Positions 1-11,832 of a DNA stretch of 64,000 nucleotides are shown in pieces. The notes beneath the pieces were generated by a model that saw only the letters and a list, made by a program, of their open reading frames with translations, made no database searches and was not told the origin of the DNA. Position numbers and translations under genes: made by a program. Origin of the DNA: Marinobacterium sedimentorum (GTDB taxonomy: Bacteria; Pseudomonadota; Gammaproteobacteria; Pseudomonadales; Balneatricaceae); the NCBI RefSeq assembly GCF_024267675.1, contig NZ_JALDYX010000001.1, positions 310,001 through 374,000 on the forward strand, in the 5' to 3' direction. Numbering within the stretch: position 1 is the stretch's first letter; each line of letters starts with the position of its first letter.

Positions 1-426
1 CTGCTGGATACCAAATTCGGCCTGGTGCTGATCTACACCCTGATCAACCTGCCGATCATGGTCTGGATGGTGTACACCTACTTCAAGGAAATCCCCAAGG
101 ACATTCTCGAAGCGGCCCGCCTGGACGGTGCCACCGCGCTGCAGGAGATCTACCGGGTACTGCTGCCCATCAGCAAGGGCGGTCTGGCCTCGACGGTGCT
201 GCTCTCCCTGATCCTGAGCTGGAACGAAGCCTTCTGGTCGCTCAACCTGACCGCCTCGTCCGCCGCGCCGCTGACCGCGCTGGTGGCCTCCTACTCCAGT
301 CCCGAAGGGCTCTTCTGGGCCAAGCTGTCGGCCGTATCGACGCTCGCCTGTGCCCCAATCCTGATCTTCGGCTGGCTGAGCCAGAAGCAGCTGGTGCGCG
401 GTCTGTCCTTCGGCGCCGTGAAATAA
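1..426 (+). CDS. mtlG: Polyol (mannitol/sorbitol) ABC transporter permease, C-terminal part
   Basis: Partial gene: the reading frame is open from base 1, so the 5' end lies outside the window. The visible 141 residues are the last part of a binding-protein-dependent inner-membrane permease (MalG/SmoG type). The EAA loop that docks the ATPase is present (EAARLDGAT, with the following YRVLLPIS), flanked by hydrophobic membrane segments. The specificity is inferred from the downstream sugar-importer ATPase and polyol dehydrogenase, an order matching the mannitol/glucitol mtlEFGKD operon of pseudomonads. It ends with TAA and the ATPase gene follows after about 70 bases. Confidence 0.85.
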   Translation: MLDTKFGLVLIYTLINLPIMVWMVYTYFKEIPKDILEAARLDGATALQEIYRVLLPISKGGLASTVLLSLILSWNEAFWSLNLTASSAAPLTALVASYSSPEGLFWAKLSAVSTLACAPILIFGWLSQKQLVRGLSFGAVK

Positions 427-497
427 ATAACAACAACACGCTGACTAACGCTGCCGTGACCTGACCGGCGGCGCTCAATAAGAAAGAGGTTTTCCCC

Positions 498-1607
<1,110 letters not shown>

Positions 1608-1643
1608 AGCCGCGGTTAAAGTAACAGGTTTGGCGTCAGCCAC

Positions 1644-1679
1644 CCGCTGCGCCTGGCACGCCAGGCACAGCGGTTTTTT
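1644..1679 (+). terminator. Rho-independent terminator after the ABC ATPase gene
   Basis: A GC-rich hairpin (CCGCTG-c-GCCTGGC, two-base loop, GCCAGGC-a-CAGCGG) is followed directly by six T residues. It lies about 40 bases after the ATPase stop codon and should end the importer transcript, implying partial or separate expression of the dehydrogenase downstream. Confidence 0.8.
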
Positions 1680-1750
1680 ATAACAACCAATCGAGATTCG
1701 TTGGCCGCCGCCTTTGCTGCCGCGGACCCTTAGGCTCCGATGACTCCCTG

Positions 1751-3238
1751 GTGATCCTTGTGAAACTGAACAATGACACGATCGCTCAACTGGGCGAACG
1801 CATAACGCACCCCACCTATTCCCGCCAGGACCTGCGCCACGGCATCGTGCATATAGGCGTGGGTGGCTTTCACCGTGCCCACGAGGCCGTCTACACCGAG
1901 CACCTGCTGCGCCTGGGGGGAGACCTGCACTGGGGCATCTGCGGCATCGGCCTGCGCGAAAGCGACCGTGCCATGGCGCAGGTGCTGAACGAACAGGATT
2001 ACCTCTACAGCCTGATGGCACTGGGCCAGGCCGAGCAGCCGAGCGTAGAGGTGATCGGCGTCATCAGCGACTATCTGTTTGCGCCTGACAACCCCGCCGC
2101 CGTGGTGGAAAAACTGGCTGCAGCGGACACCCGTATCGTATCGCTGACCATTACCGAGGGCGGCTACCTGCTGGATGACCACAGTGGCGAGTTCGACTTT
2201 TCGAATGCCGATATCGTGCATGACCTGGCGCAGCCTGAGTCTCCACGCAGCGTATTCGGCTACCTTAGCGCCGCCCTGGCGATGCGACGGGCGCGCAACC
2301 TGCCGGCCTTCACGCTGATGTCCTGCGACAACCTGCCCCACAATGGCGACAAGGCCCGCCACGCCCTGCTCAGCTTTGCCGCCCGCCAGGATCCGGCACT
2401 GGCCGACTGGATTGCCGAAAATGCCAGCTTCCCCAACAGCATGGTCGATCGCATTACGCCCATGACCACCGCCGCACACAAGCAGCTACTGCAGGACTAT
2501 GCTGCCATTGACGATGCCTGGCCGGTGGTCTGCGAACCGTTTCTTCAGTGGGTCATGGAAGATAATTTCTGTAACGGCCGCCCGGCCTGGGAAAAGGTCG
2601 GTGTCCAGTTCACCCGGGATGTAGCACCCTATGAGCAAATGAAAATGCGACTGCTCAATGCCAGTCACTCGGCCATGAGCTATCTGGGTTACCTGGCGGG
2701 TTACCGCTACAGCCACGAAGTCATGCAGGATGCCCGCCTGAGCGGCTTTATCCGCAACTTCATGGACCTGGATGTCACACCGACGCTGGAGCCGGTGGAG
2801 GGTATCAACCTCAGTCAGTACAAGGATACCCTCATCAAGCGCTTCTCCAATCCGCGTATCGGCGACCAGCTGAGCCGCCTGTGTATGGACGGCTCCAGCA
2901 AGATACCCAAGTTTATTCTGGCCACGCTGGAAGAACGCCTTGACACAGGCGCACCAGTCCACCGCTTTGCGCTGATCCTGGCCAGCTGGGCGCTCTATCT
3001 GCACGGAGCCCAGCAGCCCGGCGCTGACGACAAGGTGGAAGATCCGCTGGCCGACCAGCTACTCAGCGCTACGGCAGAATCCGTTGGGCTCAGCCGTCGG
3101 TTTCTCGGCCTCAAAGACATCTTCGGCGAACAGCTGCTGCACTGTGTCGACTTTATCACCGCCCTCGATCGCGCCCTGCAGCAACTTCAGCACCAGGGCG
3201 TTGCCGTCACGCTGGAGCAGGTCAGCCAGGCCGGCTGA
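1751..3238 (+). CDS. mtlD: Mannitol dehydrogenase family protein (polyol long-chain dehydrogenase)
   Basis: NAD-dependent oxidation of a hexitol (mannitol to fructose, or a related polyol) in the cytoplasm, feeding the imported sugar into glycolysis. The 495-residue length fits the family (about 490). The N-terminal Rossmann-like region carries GVGGFHRAHEA near residue 36, and the polyol-dehydrogenase signature K-x4-N-x2-H occurs as KMRLLNASH in the middle of the protein. The called start is GTG at 1751; another in-frame GTG follows nine bases later and neither has a strong ribosome site, so the exact N-terminus is open. UxuB-type fructuronate reductase is the main alternative, but the polyol importer upstream favours mannitol dehydrogenase. 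Confidence 0.85.
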   Translation: MILVKLNNDTIAQLGERITHPTYSRQDLRHGIVHIGVGGFHRAHEAVYTEHLLRLGGDLHWGICGIGLRESDRAMAQVLNEQDYLYSLMALGQAEQPSVEVIGVISDYLFAPDNPAAVVEKLAAADTRIVSLTITEGGYLLDDHSGEFDFSNADIVHDLAQPESPRSVFGYLSAALAMRRARNLPAFTLMSCDNLPHNGDKARHALLSFAARQDPALADWIAENASFPNSMVDRITPMTTAAHKQLLQDYAAIDDAWPVVCEPFLQWVMEDNFCNGRPAWEKVGVQFTRDVAPYEQMKMRLLNASHSAMSYLGYLAGYRYSHEVMQDARLSGFIRNFMDLDVTPTLEPVEGINLSQYKDTLIKRFSNPRIGDQLSRLCMDGSSKIPKFILATLEERLDTGAPVHRFALILASWALYLHGAQQPGADDKVEDPLADQLLSATAESVGLSRRFLGLKDIFGEQLLHCVDFITALDRALQQLQHQGVAVTLEQVSQAG

Positions 3239-3276
3239 GCCCAGCCTGCAACGGTGTTCCGAAGGACTATAAACGC

Positions 3277-3305
3277 AAAAAGGCGACCCGAAGGTCGCCT
3301 TTTTT
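3277..3305. terminator. Bidirectional terminator between mtlD and fba
   Basis: AAAAAGGCGACC, loop CGAA, GGTCGCCTTTTT: a perfect 12-bp inverted repeat with an A-run on one side and a T-run on the other, placed between two convergent genes. It can terminate transcription from both strands. Confidence 0.9.
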
Positions 3306-3319
3306 CATTACCCCACGGC

Positions 3320-4384
3320 TTAGTTCACCTTGGCATTCAGCTCGCCGCGGTCATAGCGCGTGGCCATGTCTTCCAGCGAAATCGCGCGCAGCTTGCTGGC
3401 ATTGCCGGCGGTGCCGAAGGCTTCATAGCGGGCGACACAGATGTCGCTCATGGCGGTCATGGTGGCCTTGAGGAATTTGCGCGGATCGAACTCGGACGGG
3501 TTCTGCGCCAGGAAGCGACGCACTGCACCGGTGGACGCCAGACGCAGGTCGGTATCGATATTGACCTTGCGTACGCCATACTTGATGCCTTCAACGATCT
3601 GCTCGACCGGCACACCGTAGGTTTCCGGAATCTCGCCACCGAACTCGTTGATCACCGCCAGCCACTCCTGTGGCACAGACGAAGAGCCGTGCATGACCAG
3701 GTGGGTACCCGGAATGCGCTGATGGATCGCCTTGATGCGGTCGATGGCCAGGATGTCGCCGGTGGGCGGACGGCTGAACTTGTAGGCGCCGTGGGAGGTG
3801 CCGCAGGCAATCGCCAGGGCATCCACATGGGTCTTGCTGACGAAATCAGCCGCTTCATCCGGATCGGTCAGCATCTGATCGTGGGTCAGAATGCCTTCAG
3901 CGCCTATGCCGTCTTCTTCGCCGGCCTGGCCGGTTTCCAGCGAGCCCAGGCAGCCGAGTTCACCTTCAACCGAAACGCCACAGGCGTGGGCCATCTCGAC
4001 GGTACGACGGGTCACATCGACGTTGTACTCGTAGCTGGTCGGCGTTTTGCCGTCTTCGCCCAGGGAGCCGTCCATCATCACGGACGAAAAGCCCATGGCA
4101 ATGGAGCGCTGGCACACGGCCGGCGAGGTGCCGTGATCCTGGTGCATGCACACCGGGACATGGGGGAATTCCTCAATCGCGGCCAGAATCATGTGGCGCA
4201 GGAAATTGGAGCCGGCGTATTTGCGGGCACCGGCAGAGGCCTGCACGATCACCGGAGAGTCGGTCTTGGCAGCCGCTTCCATGATGGCGCGCATCTGTTC
4301 CAGGTTGTTGACGTTAAAGGCTGGAATGCCATAGCCGAATTCGGCAGCATGATCCAGCAGCTGACGCATGGAGATGAGAGCCAT
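3320..4384 (-). CDS. fba: Class II fructose-bisphosphate aldolase
   Basis: Zinc-dependent cleavage or formation of fructose 1,6-bisphosphate in glycolysis and gluconeogenesis (354 aa, the usual length for this subtype). The metal-binding HQDHG motif is at residues 81-85, and GSLGEDG and VEGELG follow as expected for class II aldolases. It is the last gene of the minus-strand tkt-epd-pgk-fba group, an order conserved in pseudomonads, and is followed by a strong bidirectional terminator. The 123-base gap after pgk contains a GC hairpin, so it may have its own mRNA stability or level. Confidence 0.96.
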   Translation of the reverse strand: MALISMRQLLDHAAEFGYGIPAFNVNNLEQMRAIMEAAAKTDSPVIVQASAGARKYAGSNFLRHMILAAIEEFPHVPVCMHQDHGTSPAVCQRSIAMGFSSVMMDGSLGEDGKTPTSYEYNVDVTRRTVEMAHACGVSVEGELGCLGSLETGQAGEEDGIGAEGILTHDQMLTDPDEAADFVSKTHVDALAIACGTSHGAYKFSRPPTGDILAIDRIKAIHQRIPGTHLVMHGSSSVPQEWLAVINEFGGEIPETYGVPVEQIVEGIKYGVRKVNIDTDLRLASTGAVRRFLAQNPSEFDPRKFLKATMTAMSDICVARYEAFGTAGNASKLRAISLEDMATRYDRGELNAKVN

Positions 4385-4450
4385 TAGGTCACCCTTAGTT
4401 TCAGTTCAGAGGGCTGTCGCCTGTGGCGGCAACCCGGATTCAGTTCAATG

Positions 4451-4466
4451 CCCGGCCTGCGCCGGG
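4451..4466. other. Short GC hairpin in the pgk-fba intergenic region
   Basis: CCCGGC, loop CTGC, GCCGGG, without a T-run. It lies between pgk and fba on their transcript and could be a processing or stability hairpin; that role is inferred. Confidence 0.35.
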
Positions 4467-4507
4467 TCTGTGGCTGACACACCAGTGCATCAGCCCGCTC
4501 AGTTAAC

Positions 4508-5668
4508 TCAGCTGCGCGATTCCAGCATCGCCACGGCCGGCAGTACCTTGCCTTCGACGAACTCGAGGAAAGCACCGCCACCGGTAGAGATGTAGGATAC
4601 CTGATCGGCGATACCGTACTTGTCGACCGCCGCCAGGGTGTCACCCCCACCGGCAATGGAGAAGCCCGGGCTTTGCGCAATCGCCAGCGACAGGGTTTTG
4701 GTGCCTTCGCCGAACTGGTCGAATTCAAACACACCGACCGGACCGTTCCAGATGATGGTGCCGGCACTCTTGAGCAACTCGGCCAGGGCCGCAGCGGACT
4801 GCGGGCCTATGTCCAGAATCATGTCATCGGCGGCCACATCGTCCACCAGCTTGACCGTCGCCGTGGCGGTTTCGGCGAACTCGGTCGCCACCACCACATC
4901 CACCGGCAGCGGAATGGAAACCCGCTCCATCAGCGCCTTGGCCACCGGAATCAGATCGTGCTCGCACAGCGACTTGCCCACCGGCTTGCCGGCCGCGGCC
5001 AGGAAGGTATTGGCGATGCCACCACCGACGATCAGCTGATCGACCTTATCAGACAGCGAATTCAGTACTTCCAGCTTGGTGGACACCTTGGAGCCCCCAA
5101 CGATGGCCGCCAGCGGGCGCGCGGGGTTCAGCAGTGCCTTGCCCAGCGCATCCAGTTCACCCGCCAGCAGCGGGCCGGCGCAGGCCTGGGGGGCAAAGCG
5201 GGCAACACCGTGGGTCGAGGCCTGGGCGCGGTGCGCGGTGCCGAAGGCGTCCATGACGTAGACATCGCACAGCGCCGCCATCTTGCGCGACAGGGCTTCA
5301 TCGTCCTTCTTCTCACCGGCATTGAAGCGCACGTTCTCAAGCAGCACCAGCTGGCCTTCGCCAACGCTGAAGCCACCCTCGGTCCAGTCCTTGATCAGCG
5401 GAATCTCGCGACCCAGCAGCTTGCCCAGGTGAGCCGCAACCGGTGCCAGGGAGTACTGCTCGTCAAATTCGCCTTCGGTCGGGCGGCCCAGGTGAGACAT
5501 CACCATGACTTTGGCGCCGGCCTTGAGCGCCAGCTCCAGCGTCGGCAGGGCCGCACGGATGCGCGCATCCGAAGTGACCTGGCCGTCCTTGATCGGTACA
5601 TTGAGATCTTCCCTGATCAGGACGCTTTTACCGGCCAGATCAAGCTCCGTCATTTTCAGTACGCTCAT
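4508..5668 (-). CDS. pgk: Phosphoglycerate kinase
   Basis: Transfers phosphate between 1,3-bisphosphoglycerate and ADP in lower glycolysis (386 aa, standard length). Visible family features are the N-terminal REDLNVP motif, substrate-binding HLGRP, the hinge region with GGSKVSTK, and the C-terminal nucleotide site with GGGDT followed by STGGGA. It lies 49 bases downstream of epd and upstream of fba in the same direction, consistent with co-transcription. Confidence 0.97.
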   Translation of the reverse strand: MSVLKMTELDLAGKSVLIREDLNVPIKDGQVTSDARIRAALPTLELALKAGAKVMVMSHLGRPTEGEFDEQYSLAPVAAHLGKLLGREIPLIKDWTEGGFSVGEGQLVLLENVRFNAGEKKDDEALSRKMAALCDVYVMDAFGTAHRAQASTHGVARFAPQACAGPLLAGELDALGKALLNPARPLAAIVGGSKVSTKLEVLNSLSDKVDQLIVGGGIANTFLAAAGKPVGKSLCEHDLIPVAKALMERVSIPLPVDVVVATEFAETATATVKLVDDVAADDMILDIGPQSAAALAELLKSAGTIIWNGPVGVFEFDQFGEGTKTLSLAIAQSPGFSIAGGGDTLAAVDKYGIADQVSYISTGGGAFLEFVEGKVLPAVAMLESRS

Positions 5669-5717
5669 TGAGTGTCCTACCTATGCTTGTGAAATTAAAA
5701 AGCGGTAAACCCGTAAC

Positions 5718-6743
5718 CTAGTCCCGAATATTGAGCCAGTATCGTGCGACATCCATCATCCGATTGGCAAAGCCCCATTCGTTGTCGAACCAGCACAGCA
5801 TCTTCAGCATGGTGCCGCCGCTGACCCGAGTCTGGGTGGCATCAAACACGCCGGAGCGCGGGTCACGGTTGAAGTCCACCGAGGCATGGGGCTCGTTGGT
5901 GTACCCCAGCAGCCCCTGCAGGGCACCGCTGGCGCTGGCACGCATCAGGCCATTGACCTCTTCAACCGAGGTTTCACGCCGCACATTGACGGTCAGATCC
6001 ATGGCCGAGACGTTAATGGTCGGCACGCGCAGGTGCAGACACTCAAAACGCCCCGCCAGATGTGGCAAAAGACGGTCAATGCCGCGCCCAAGGCCCGTAT
6101 CCACCGGGATAATCGACTGCAGCGCGCTGCGCGTCAGGCGCAGATCCGTCTGATGATAACTGTCGATCACCGGCTGGTCGTTCATGGCCGAGTGAATGGT
6201 CGTGGTGACACCATTCACAATGCCAAATTCGCGATCCAGCAGATCAAGCACCGGCACCACGCAGTTGGTGGTGCAGGAGGCCGCCGACACTATTGTATGG
6301 GAGGCCCGCAGCAACTGCTGATTCAGCCCATAGACGATGGTGGCATCCACCTCAGGCGTCGCCGGCTGTGAAAACAGCAGCCTAGCCGCGCCCTTGGCCA
6401 GGTGCAGCTCGGCACTGTGGCGATCCTTGAAGGCACCGGAACACTCCAGCACCAGATCCACCTTGAGCTCGCGCCAGGGCAGATTGCGCGGATCCGGCTC
6501 ATTCAGCACGCGAATGCGGTCGCCATCGATCAGCAGGTCGTTACCATCATGGGACACCGGCAACGGAAAACGCCCATGGGTGGTGTCGTAGCGCGTCAGG
6601 TAACTGACCGTCTCGATATCCGCCAGTTCGTTCAGCGCCACCACCTCGAAGTCACGGCGAAAGCCGCACTCATAGATGGCACGCAGTACACACTGCCCGA
6701 TTCGGCCGTAACCGTTGATTGCAACGCGATATTTCATCGACAT
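5718..6743 (-). CDS. epd: Erythrose-4-phosphate / glyceraldehyde-3-phosphate dehydrogenase (Epd type)
   Basis: NAD-dependent oxidation of erythrose 4-phosphate, a step towards pyridoxal phosphate; GAPDH activity is possible in this family. 341 aa. The Rossmann motif INGYGRIG is at residues 9-16 and the catalytic cysteine sits in SAASCTTNC. Position between tkt and pgk is the usual one for epd/gapB. An alternative ATG two codons downstream (6737) has a slightly better-placed GGA and could be the real start. Sequence alone does not settle the Epd versus Gap substrate; the tkt-epd-pgk order is the main argument. Confidence 0.88.
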   Translation of the reverse strand: MSMKYRVAINGYGRIGQCVLRAIYECGFRRDFEVVALNELADIETVSYLTRYDTTHGRFPLPVSHDGNDLLIDGDRIRVLNEPDPRNLPWRELKVDLVLECSGAFKDRHSAELHLAKGAARLLFSQPATPEVDATIVYGLNQQLLRASHTIVSAASCTTNCVVPVLDLLDREFGIVNGVTTTIHSAMNDQPVIDSYHQTDLRLTRSALQSIIPVDTGLGRGIDRLLPHLAGRFECLHLRVPTINVSAMDLTVNVRRETSVEEVNGLMRASASGALQGLLGYTNEPHASVDFNRDPRSGVFDATQTRVSGGTMLKMLCWFDNEWGFANRMMDVARYWLNIRD

Positions 6744-6786
6744 CCGACACCAAAGGCAAGGCCGGCAAAAGCCGGCCCTGGAACCA

Positions 6787-8781
6787 TTAAAGAATCGATT
6801 TTACGGTGTCGACGACATTTTCGACGGTAAAGCCGAAGTACTTGAACAGCTCACCGGCCGGGGCCGATTCGCCGAAGCTGCGCATGCCGACGATAGCGCC
6901 ATTAAGACCCACGTACTTGTACCAGTAGTCCGCCTGGGCTGCTTCCACCGCCACACGGGCGCTGACCTGGGCCGGCAGAACCGACTCACGGTAGGCGGCA
7001 TCCTGGGCTTCAAAACGATCGGTCGAGGGCATGGAAACCACCCGTACCTGCTTGCCTTCCTTGCTCAGGATCTCGGCGGCGTCCATCACCAGACCCACTT
7101 CGGAGCCGGTGGCGATCAGGATGACGTCGGGCTGGCCGGCGCAGTCGCGCAGAATGTAGCCACCCTTGGCAATGTTGGCCAGCTGCTCGGCGCTGCGGAC
7201 CTGGTGCGGCAGGTTCTGACGCGAGAAGATCAGCGCGCTCGGGCCATCGGTACGCTCCAGCGCGGACTTCCAGGCCACCGCGGATTCAACCGCATCACAG
7301 GGGCGCCACAGGCTCATGTTGGGGGTATGGCGCAGGTTGGAGATCTGCTCCACTGGCTGGTGCGTCGGGCCGTCTTCACCCAGACCGATAGAGTCGTGGG
7401 TATAGACGTGGATCACACGCTGCTTCATCAGGGCCGCCATGCGCAGGGCATTACGGGCATATTCCATGAACACCAGGAAGGTGGCGCCGTAGGGAATAAA
7501 GCCGCCGTGCAGGGCCAGGCCATTCATGATGGCCGACATGCCGAATTCGCGCACGCCGTAGAACAGGTAGTTGCCGCTGGCGTCGTCACGGCCGATGCCC
7601 TTGGCGCCGGACCAGAGGGTCAGGTTGGAGCCAGCCAGATCCGCCGAGCCGCCGAGCAGTTCAGGCAGCATGGGACCAAATGCATTGAGGGCATTCTGGG
7701 ACGCCTTGCGCGAGGCAATGGTGTCGCCCTTGTCGGCCACTGCCTGAATCCAGGCATCAGCCTTGGCAGCGAAATCCGCCGGCAGGTCGCCGCTGATGCG
7801 ACGCAGCAGCTGGTCGGCCAGTTCCGGGAACTCGGCGCGATAGCTGGCAAAGCGCGCATTCCACTCGTTTTCGTCCTGGCTGCCGGACGCGCGGGCATCC
7901 CAGTCGTCATAGATGTCCTGCGGCACTTCGAACGGGCCATGGGTCCAGCCCAGACGTGCCCGGGTCAGGGCGATCTCGTCGTCGCCCAGCGGCGCGCCGT
8001 GGCAGTCTTCCTTGCCTTCCTTGTTAGGGGAACCGAAACCGATGATGGTCTTGCAGCAGATCAGGGTCGGCTGGGTGCTGTTGGCCTGGGCCTGTTCGAT
8101 GGCGGCACGGATCTGATCCGCGTCATGACCATCCACACCGGCAATTACCTGCCAGCCGTAGGATTCGAAACGCTTGGGCGTGTCGTCGGTAAACCAGCCT
8201 TCCACTTCACCGTCGATGGAGATGCCGTTGTCATCCCAGAACGCAATCAGCTTGCCCAGTCCCAGGGTACCGGCCAGGGCGCAGGATTCGTGGGAGATCC
8301 CTTCCATCATGCAGCCATCGCCCATGAAGGTGTAGGTGTAGTGATTGATGATGTCGTGACCGTCACGGTTGAACTGCGCCGCCAGTGTCTTTTCGGCGAT
8401 GGCAAAGCCCACGGCATTGGACACGCCCTGACCCAGCGGGCCTGTGGTGGTTTCGACACCCGGACAGTAACCATACTCGGGGTGACCGGCGGTTTTGGAA
8501 TGCAGCTGACGAAAGTTTTTAATGTCGTCGATGCTGACGTCATAGCCGCTCAGGTGCAGCAGCGAGTACACCAGCATGGAGCCGTGACCGTTGGACAGCA
8601 CGAAGCGGTCGCGGTCGAACCACTGCGGGTTGGTAGGGTTATGTTTCAGGAAGTCGTTCCAAAGCACTTCGGCGATATCCGCCATGCCCATGGGCGCTCC
8701 GGGGTGGCCGGACTTCGCTTTCTGGACGGCATCCATACTCAGCGCACGAATGGCGTTGGCAAGTTCTCTGCGAGAGGACAT
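6787..8781 (-). CDS. tkt: Transketolase
   Basis: Thiamine-diphosphate enzyme moving two-carbon ketol units in the non-oxidative pentose phosphate pathway (664 aa, family-typical). The N-terminal region has SGHPGAPMG and GHGSMLVY; the ThDP/Mg site reads GDGCMMEG; the pyrimidine domain contains [19 protein letters not shown]; a C-terminal transketolase domain completes it. A clear AGGAG precedes the ATG. It heads the minus-strand group tkt-epd-pgk-fba and is divergent from metK across about 290 bases. Confidence 0.97.
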   Translation of the reverse strand: MSSRRELANAIRALSMDAVQKAKSGHPGAPMGMADIAEVLWNDFLKHNPTNPQWFDRDRFVLSNGHGSMLVYSLLHLSGYDVSIDDIKNFRQLHSKTAGHPEYGYCPGVETTTGPLGQGVSNAVGFAIAEKTLAAQFNRDGHDIINHYTYTFMGDGCMMEGISHESCALAGTLGLGKLIAFWDDNGISIDGEVEGWFTDDTPKRFESYGWQVIAGVDGHDADQIRAAIEQAQANSTQPTLICCKTIIGFGSPNKEGKEDCHGAPLGDDEIALTRARLGWTHGPFEVPQDIYDDWDARASGSQDENEWNARFASYRAEFPELADQLLRRISGDLPADFAAKADAWIQAVADKGDTIASRKASQNALNAFGPMLPELLGGSADLAGSNLTLWSGAKGIGRDDASGNYLFYGVREFGMSAIMNGLALHGGFIPYGATFLVFMEYARNALRMAALMKQRVIHVYTHDSIGLGEDGPTHQPVEQISNLRHTPNMSLWRPCDAVESAVAWKSALERTDGPSALIFSRQNLPHQVRSAEQLANIAKGGYILRDCAGQPDVILIATGSEVGLVMDAAEILSKEGKQVRVVSMPSTDRFEAQDAAYRESVLPAQVSARVAVEAAQADYWYKYVGLNGAIVGMRSFGESAPAGELFKYFGFTVENVVDTVKSIL

Positions 8782-9072
8782 TAAAACAACTCCTGGGATT
8801 TTGACCCGAACTAGTAAGAGTGTGGAGGACTGAAAATTTGAAAGGCGTAATTTTCGCTTAGTTGCCCTCCGGCTTCAAATGGGAATCGATCTTTTTTGCA
8901 CCTGAATGAGGTAATTTCATATGAATTAGGGAAAATTTCATTAAAAACGCCGGCATTCGTCATGCATTTTGCATCCATCGCCGGTAAAATGCGCGCAATT
9001 ATGAAATCGCCTGGCCGGTCCGGCCCGGGTTCCTTATTAGTTATACCCCTGAAAAGAGGATGCATAGCGCAG
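8782..9072. promoter_or_regulatory. Divergent tkt/metK intergenic region
   Basis: About 290 bases separating two divergent housekeeping genes; promoters for both must lie here. The sequence is AT-richer than its surroundings and contains the short palindrome ATGCATTTTGCAT within a CGCCGG direct repeat. I could not assign convincing -35/-10 pairs and recognise no known SAM riboswitch fold. Confidence 0.4.
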
Positions 9073-10263
9073 ATGAGCGAATACGGCTTGTTCACTTCCG
9101 AATCCGTGTCTGAAGGCCATCCAGACAAGATTGCGGACCAGATTTCCGACGCAGTACTTGATGCCATCATTGCCGAAGACAAGTACGCCCGTGTGGCCTG
9201 CGAAACCATGGTCAAGACCGGCGTTGCCATCGTGTCCGGCGAGATCAGCACCAATGCCTGGATCGACCTGGAGAACCTCGTCCGTGACGTGATCTGCAAG
9301 ATCGGCTACACCTCCTCCGATGTCGGCTACGACGGCGAGACCTGTGGTGTTATCAACATCATCGGCAAGCAGTCCATCGATATCGCCCAGGGCGTTGACC
9401 GCTCACGCCCCGAAGATCAGGGCGCCGGCGACCAGGGTCTGATGTTCGGCTATGCCTCCAATGACACCGACGTGCTGATGCCGGCACCCATCACCTACGC
9501 CCACCGTCTGGTTGAGCGTCAGGCTGAAGCCCGCCGCTCGGGTCTGCTGCCCTGGCTGCGCCCGGATGCCAAGTCCCAGGTCACTTTCCGTTACGAAAAC
9601 GGCAAGCCCTGCGGTATCGATGCGGTGGTACTGTCGACCCAGCACAACCCGGAAGTTCACCAGAACGACCTGCGTGAAGCTGTGATGGAACTGATCATCA
9701 AGCACGTTCTGCCGGCCGAATGGATCAGCAAGGACACCAAGTTCCACATCAACCCGACCGGCAAATTCGTCATCGGCGGCCCAGTGGGCGATTGCGGCCT
9801 GACCGGACGCAAGATCATCGTTGATACCTACGGCGGCATGGCCCGTCATGGTGGTGGCGCTTTCTCCGGCAAGGACCCGTCCAAGGTCGACCGTTCCGCC
9901 GCCTACGCCGGCCGTTACGTCGCCAAGAACATTGTGGCCGCCGGCCTGGCGGATCGCTGCGAGATTCAGGTGTCCTACGCCATAGGCGTGGCAGAGCCGA
10001 CCTCTGTCGCCATCAACACCTTCGGCACCGGCAAGATCTCCGACGACAAGATCATTCAGCTGATAAACGCGCACTTCGACCTGCGTCCGTTCGCCATCAC
10101 CCGCATGCTCGACCTGCTGCACCCGATGTACCTGGCCACAGCGGCCTACGGTCACTTCGGTCGCGATCCCTACGAAATGACGGTGGGCAACGATACCTTC
10201 ACCGCTTTCACCTGGGAACGTACTGACAAGGCCGAAGCGCTGCGCGCCGACGCCGGACTCTGA
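9073..10263 (+). CDS. metK: S-adenosylmethionine synthetase
   Basis: Makes S-adenosylmethionine from methionine and ATP (396 aa with this start, the family length). Signatures are the N-terminal [15 protein letters not shown], the hexapeptide region [12 protein letters not shown] and the glycine-rich GGGAFSGKD. The frame is open further upstream to 8896, but the conserved N-terminus begins at ATG 9073 with AAGAGGA some 11 bases before it; the extra upstream residues have no family counterpart. A hairpin terminator follows, so it is probably monocistronic. Confidence 0.97.
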   Translation: MSEYGLFTSESVSEGHPDKIADQISDAVLDAIIAEDKYARVACETMVKTGVAIVSGEISTNAWIDLENLVRDVICKIGYTSSDVGYDGETCGVINIIGKQSIDIAQGVDRSRPEDQGAGDQGLMFGYASNDTDVLMPAPITYAHRLVERQAEARRSGLLPWLRPDAKSQVTFRYENGKPCGIDAVVLSTQHNPEVHQNDLREAVMELIIKHVLPAEWISKDTKFHINPTGKFVIGGPVGDCGLTGRKIIVDTYGGMARHGGGAFSGKDPSKVDRSAAYAGRYVAKNIVAAGLADRCEIQVSYAIGVAEPTSVAINTFGTGKISDDKIIQLINAHFDLRPFAITRMLDLLHPMYLATAAYGHFGRDPYEMTVGNDTFTAFTWERTDKAEALRADAGL

Positions 10264-10283
10264 GTGGAGTCCACAACCGCCTG

Positions 10284-10317
10284 AAAAGGGCTGCCTTCGG
10301 GCAGCCCTTTTGCGTTT
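10284..10317 (+). terminator. Rho-independent terminator of metK
   Basis: AAAAGGGCTGCC, loop TTCG, GGCAGCCCTTTT then GCGTTTT: a strong GC stem with a stable UUCG-type loop and T-rich tail, about 20 bases after the metK stop codon. Confidence 0.9.
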
Positions 10318-10548
10318 TACAGACTGGGCGGGGCCGCACAACACCCTTTGCCAATCTTCAAGCCCCCGCATCAGCCGCCACGTCCAACGCCTTGATTTCC
10401 CTCACCACCATGGCGGCGCATAAGTCATTTCCCCGCACAACGCAGCTTTTACAGAAAATAATCTCGCCAAAAACCGAAGTTCAAAGACATTTTCTGACCT
10501 TATTCCCCTAGCATCGAATAAACACCCATAGGACGCAGGAGAATAAAA

Positions 10549-11667
10549 ATGATTATTGGCGTACCCAAGGAAATCAAGAACCACGAATACCGCATCGGCA
10601 TGACCCCGGCGGGCGTACGCGAGTTGGTCGGGCTGGGCCATCAGGTACTGATCCAGAAGGATGGTGGCAAGGCGATCGGCCTGACCAACGAGCTGTACCA
10701 AGCCGCCGGTGCCCGCATCGTCGACAGCGCTGCGGAGATCTTCGAAACGGCCGAGATGATCGTCAAGGTCAAGGAGCCCCAGCCGCAAGAGTGCCGCATG
10801 CTGCGTGACGGCCAGGTGCTCTTTACCTACCTGCACCTGGCACCGGACCCGCAGCAGACCGAACTGCTGGTCGAGTCCAACGCCATCGCCATCGCCTACG
10901 AAACCGTTACCGATGCCCGGGGCGGCCTGCCGCTGCTGGCGCCGATGAGCGAAGTCGCCGGACGCATGTCGATCCAGGCCGGTGCCCATGCACTGGAGAA
11001 AGCCCAGGGCGGCAATGGCACCCTGCTCGGCGGCGTGCCGGGCGTTACCCCGGCCAGGGTGGTGGTAATTGGCGGTGGCGTGGTCGGCACCCATGCCGCA
11101 CGCATGGCAATCGGCCTGGGCGCCGAAGTCACAGTGCTGGACCGCTCCCTGCCCCGCCTCAAGGAGCTGGACAACCTCTATGGGCCGGCGCTGAAGACCC
11201 TCTACTCGACCACCGATGCCCTCGAAGCCTGCGTGCGCGAAGCGGACCTGGTGATCGGTGCAGTACTGATTCCGGGCGCGGCCGCACCCAAGCTGGTGAC
11301 CCGCCAGATGCTCAAGCTGATGCGCCCCGGCGCGGTGCTGGTCGATGTCGCCATCGACCAGGGTGGCTGCTTTGAAACCTCCAAAGCCACCACCCACCAG
11401 GAACCGACCTACGAGGTCGACGGCGTGGTGCATTACTGCGTCGCCAACATGCCCGGCGGCGTCGCCCGCACTGCCACCTTCGCCCTGACCAATGCCACCC
11501 TGCCCTACGTGATCGCGCTGGCCGGCAAGGGCTACAAGCAGGCACTGCAGGACGACGTCCACCTGCGCAACGGTCTCAATGTCCATCGCGGCCAGGTCAC
11601 CTGCGAAGCGGTGGCCCAGGCGCTGGGCTACCGCTACCAGAGCGCCGAAGAGGCACTCTCGGACTAG
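10549..11667 (+). CDS. ald: Alanine dehydrogenase
   Basis: NAD-dependent, reversible deamination of L-alanine to pyruvate and ammonia (372 aa, full length). The N-terminus [15 protein letters not shown] with its substrate-binding Arg and Lys is typical, and the NAD site reads [14 protein letters not shown] near residue 168. A good ribosome site (CAGGAG) precedes the ATG. The TAG stop codon coincides with the tip of a terminal inverted repeat of a small repeat element, so the gene's 3' boundary abuts an insertion. The protein is not shortened compared with relatives. Confidence 0.95.
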   Translation: MIIGVPKEIKNHEYRIGMTPAGVRELVGLGHQVLIQKDGGKAIGLTNELYQAAGARIVDSAAEIFETAEMIVKVKEPQPQECRMLRDGQVLFTYLHLAPDPQQTELLVESNAIAIAYETVTDARGGLPLLAPMSEVAGRMSIQAGAHALEKAQGGNGTLLGGVPGVTPARVVVIGGGVVGTHAARMAIGLGAEVTVLDRSLPRLKELDNLYGPALKTLYSTTDALEACVREADLVIGAVLIPGAAAPKLVTRQMLKLMRPGAVLVDVAIDQGGCFETSKATTHQEPTYEVDGVVHYCVANMPGGVARTATFALTNATLPYVIALAGKGYKQALQDDVHLRNGLNVHRGQVTCEAVAQALGYRYQSAEEALSD

Positions 11668-11832
11668 CAGCCTGTCGGACTTAACACTGATCTACTGCGG
11701 AAACGCCGATTCTGGCCAGTTTTCGTACTCTTTTTCGTTAAATAGAACCACTATTCGCCTTAAAAGAGCCCAAAAACTGACTCAAAACGGCCATTTCCTC
11801 GCTACGACCGGTCAAGTCCGACAGGCTGCCAG
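11664..11832. mobile_element. Small inverted-repeat element, copy A (MITE-like)
   Basis: About 169 bp bounded by an imperfect 20-bp inverted repeat: left end 11666-11685 (consensus GCAGCCTGTCGGACTT) and right end 11811-11830 in reverse complement, 18 of 20 bases matching. It has no coding capacity. Both ends and parts of the interior (GCGGAAA-CGCCGATTCT, GTACTCTTTT, CCACTAT) recur in copy B near 43.6-43.9 kb, which lies in the opposite orientation. The left tip overlaps the ald stop codon, and the right end cuts a decayed BMP-family gene. It is most likely a non-autonomous element mobilised by a transposase not in this window. Confidence 0.7.

Noticed and set aside
6715..8784. Long open frame (about 690 codons) on the plus strand opposite tkt
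   Set aside because: Exact antisense of transketolase in a GC-rich genome; low-complexity, His/Gly/Gln-rich translation with no family motifs and no ribosome site.
8896..9072. N-terminal extension of MetK by 59 residues
   Set aside because: Not part of the family's conserved length; the ribosome site and conserved start point to 9073.
8782..9072. SAM-responsive riboswitch upstream of metK
   Set aside because: No recognisable SAM-I, SAM-II or SAH core elements; such switches are uncommon upstream of metK in this group.
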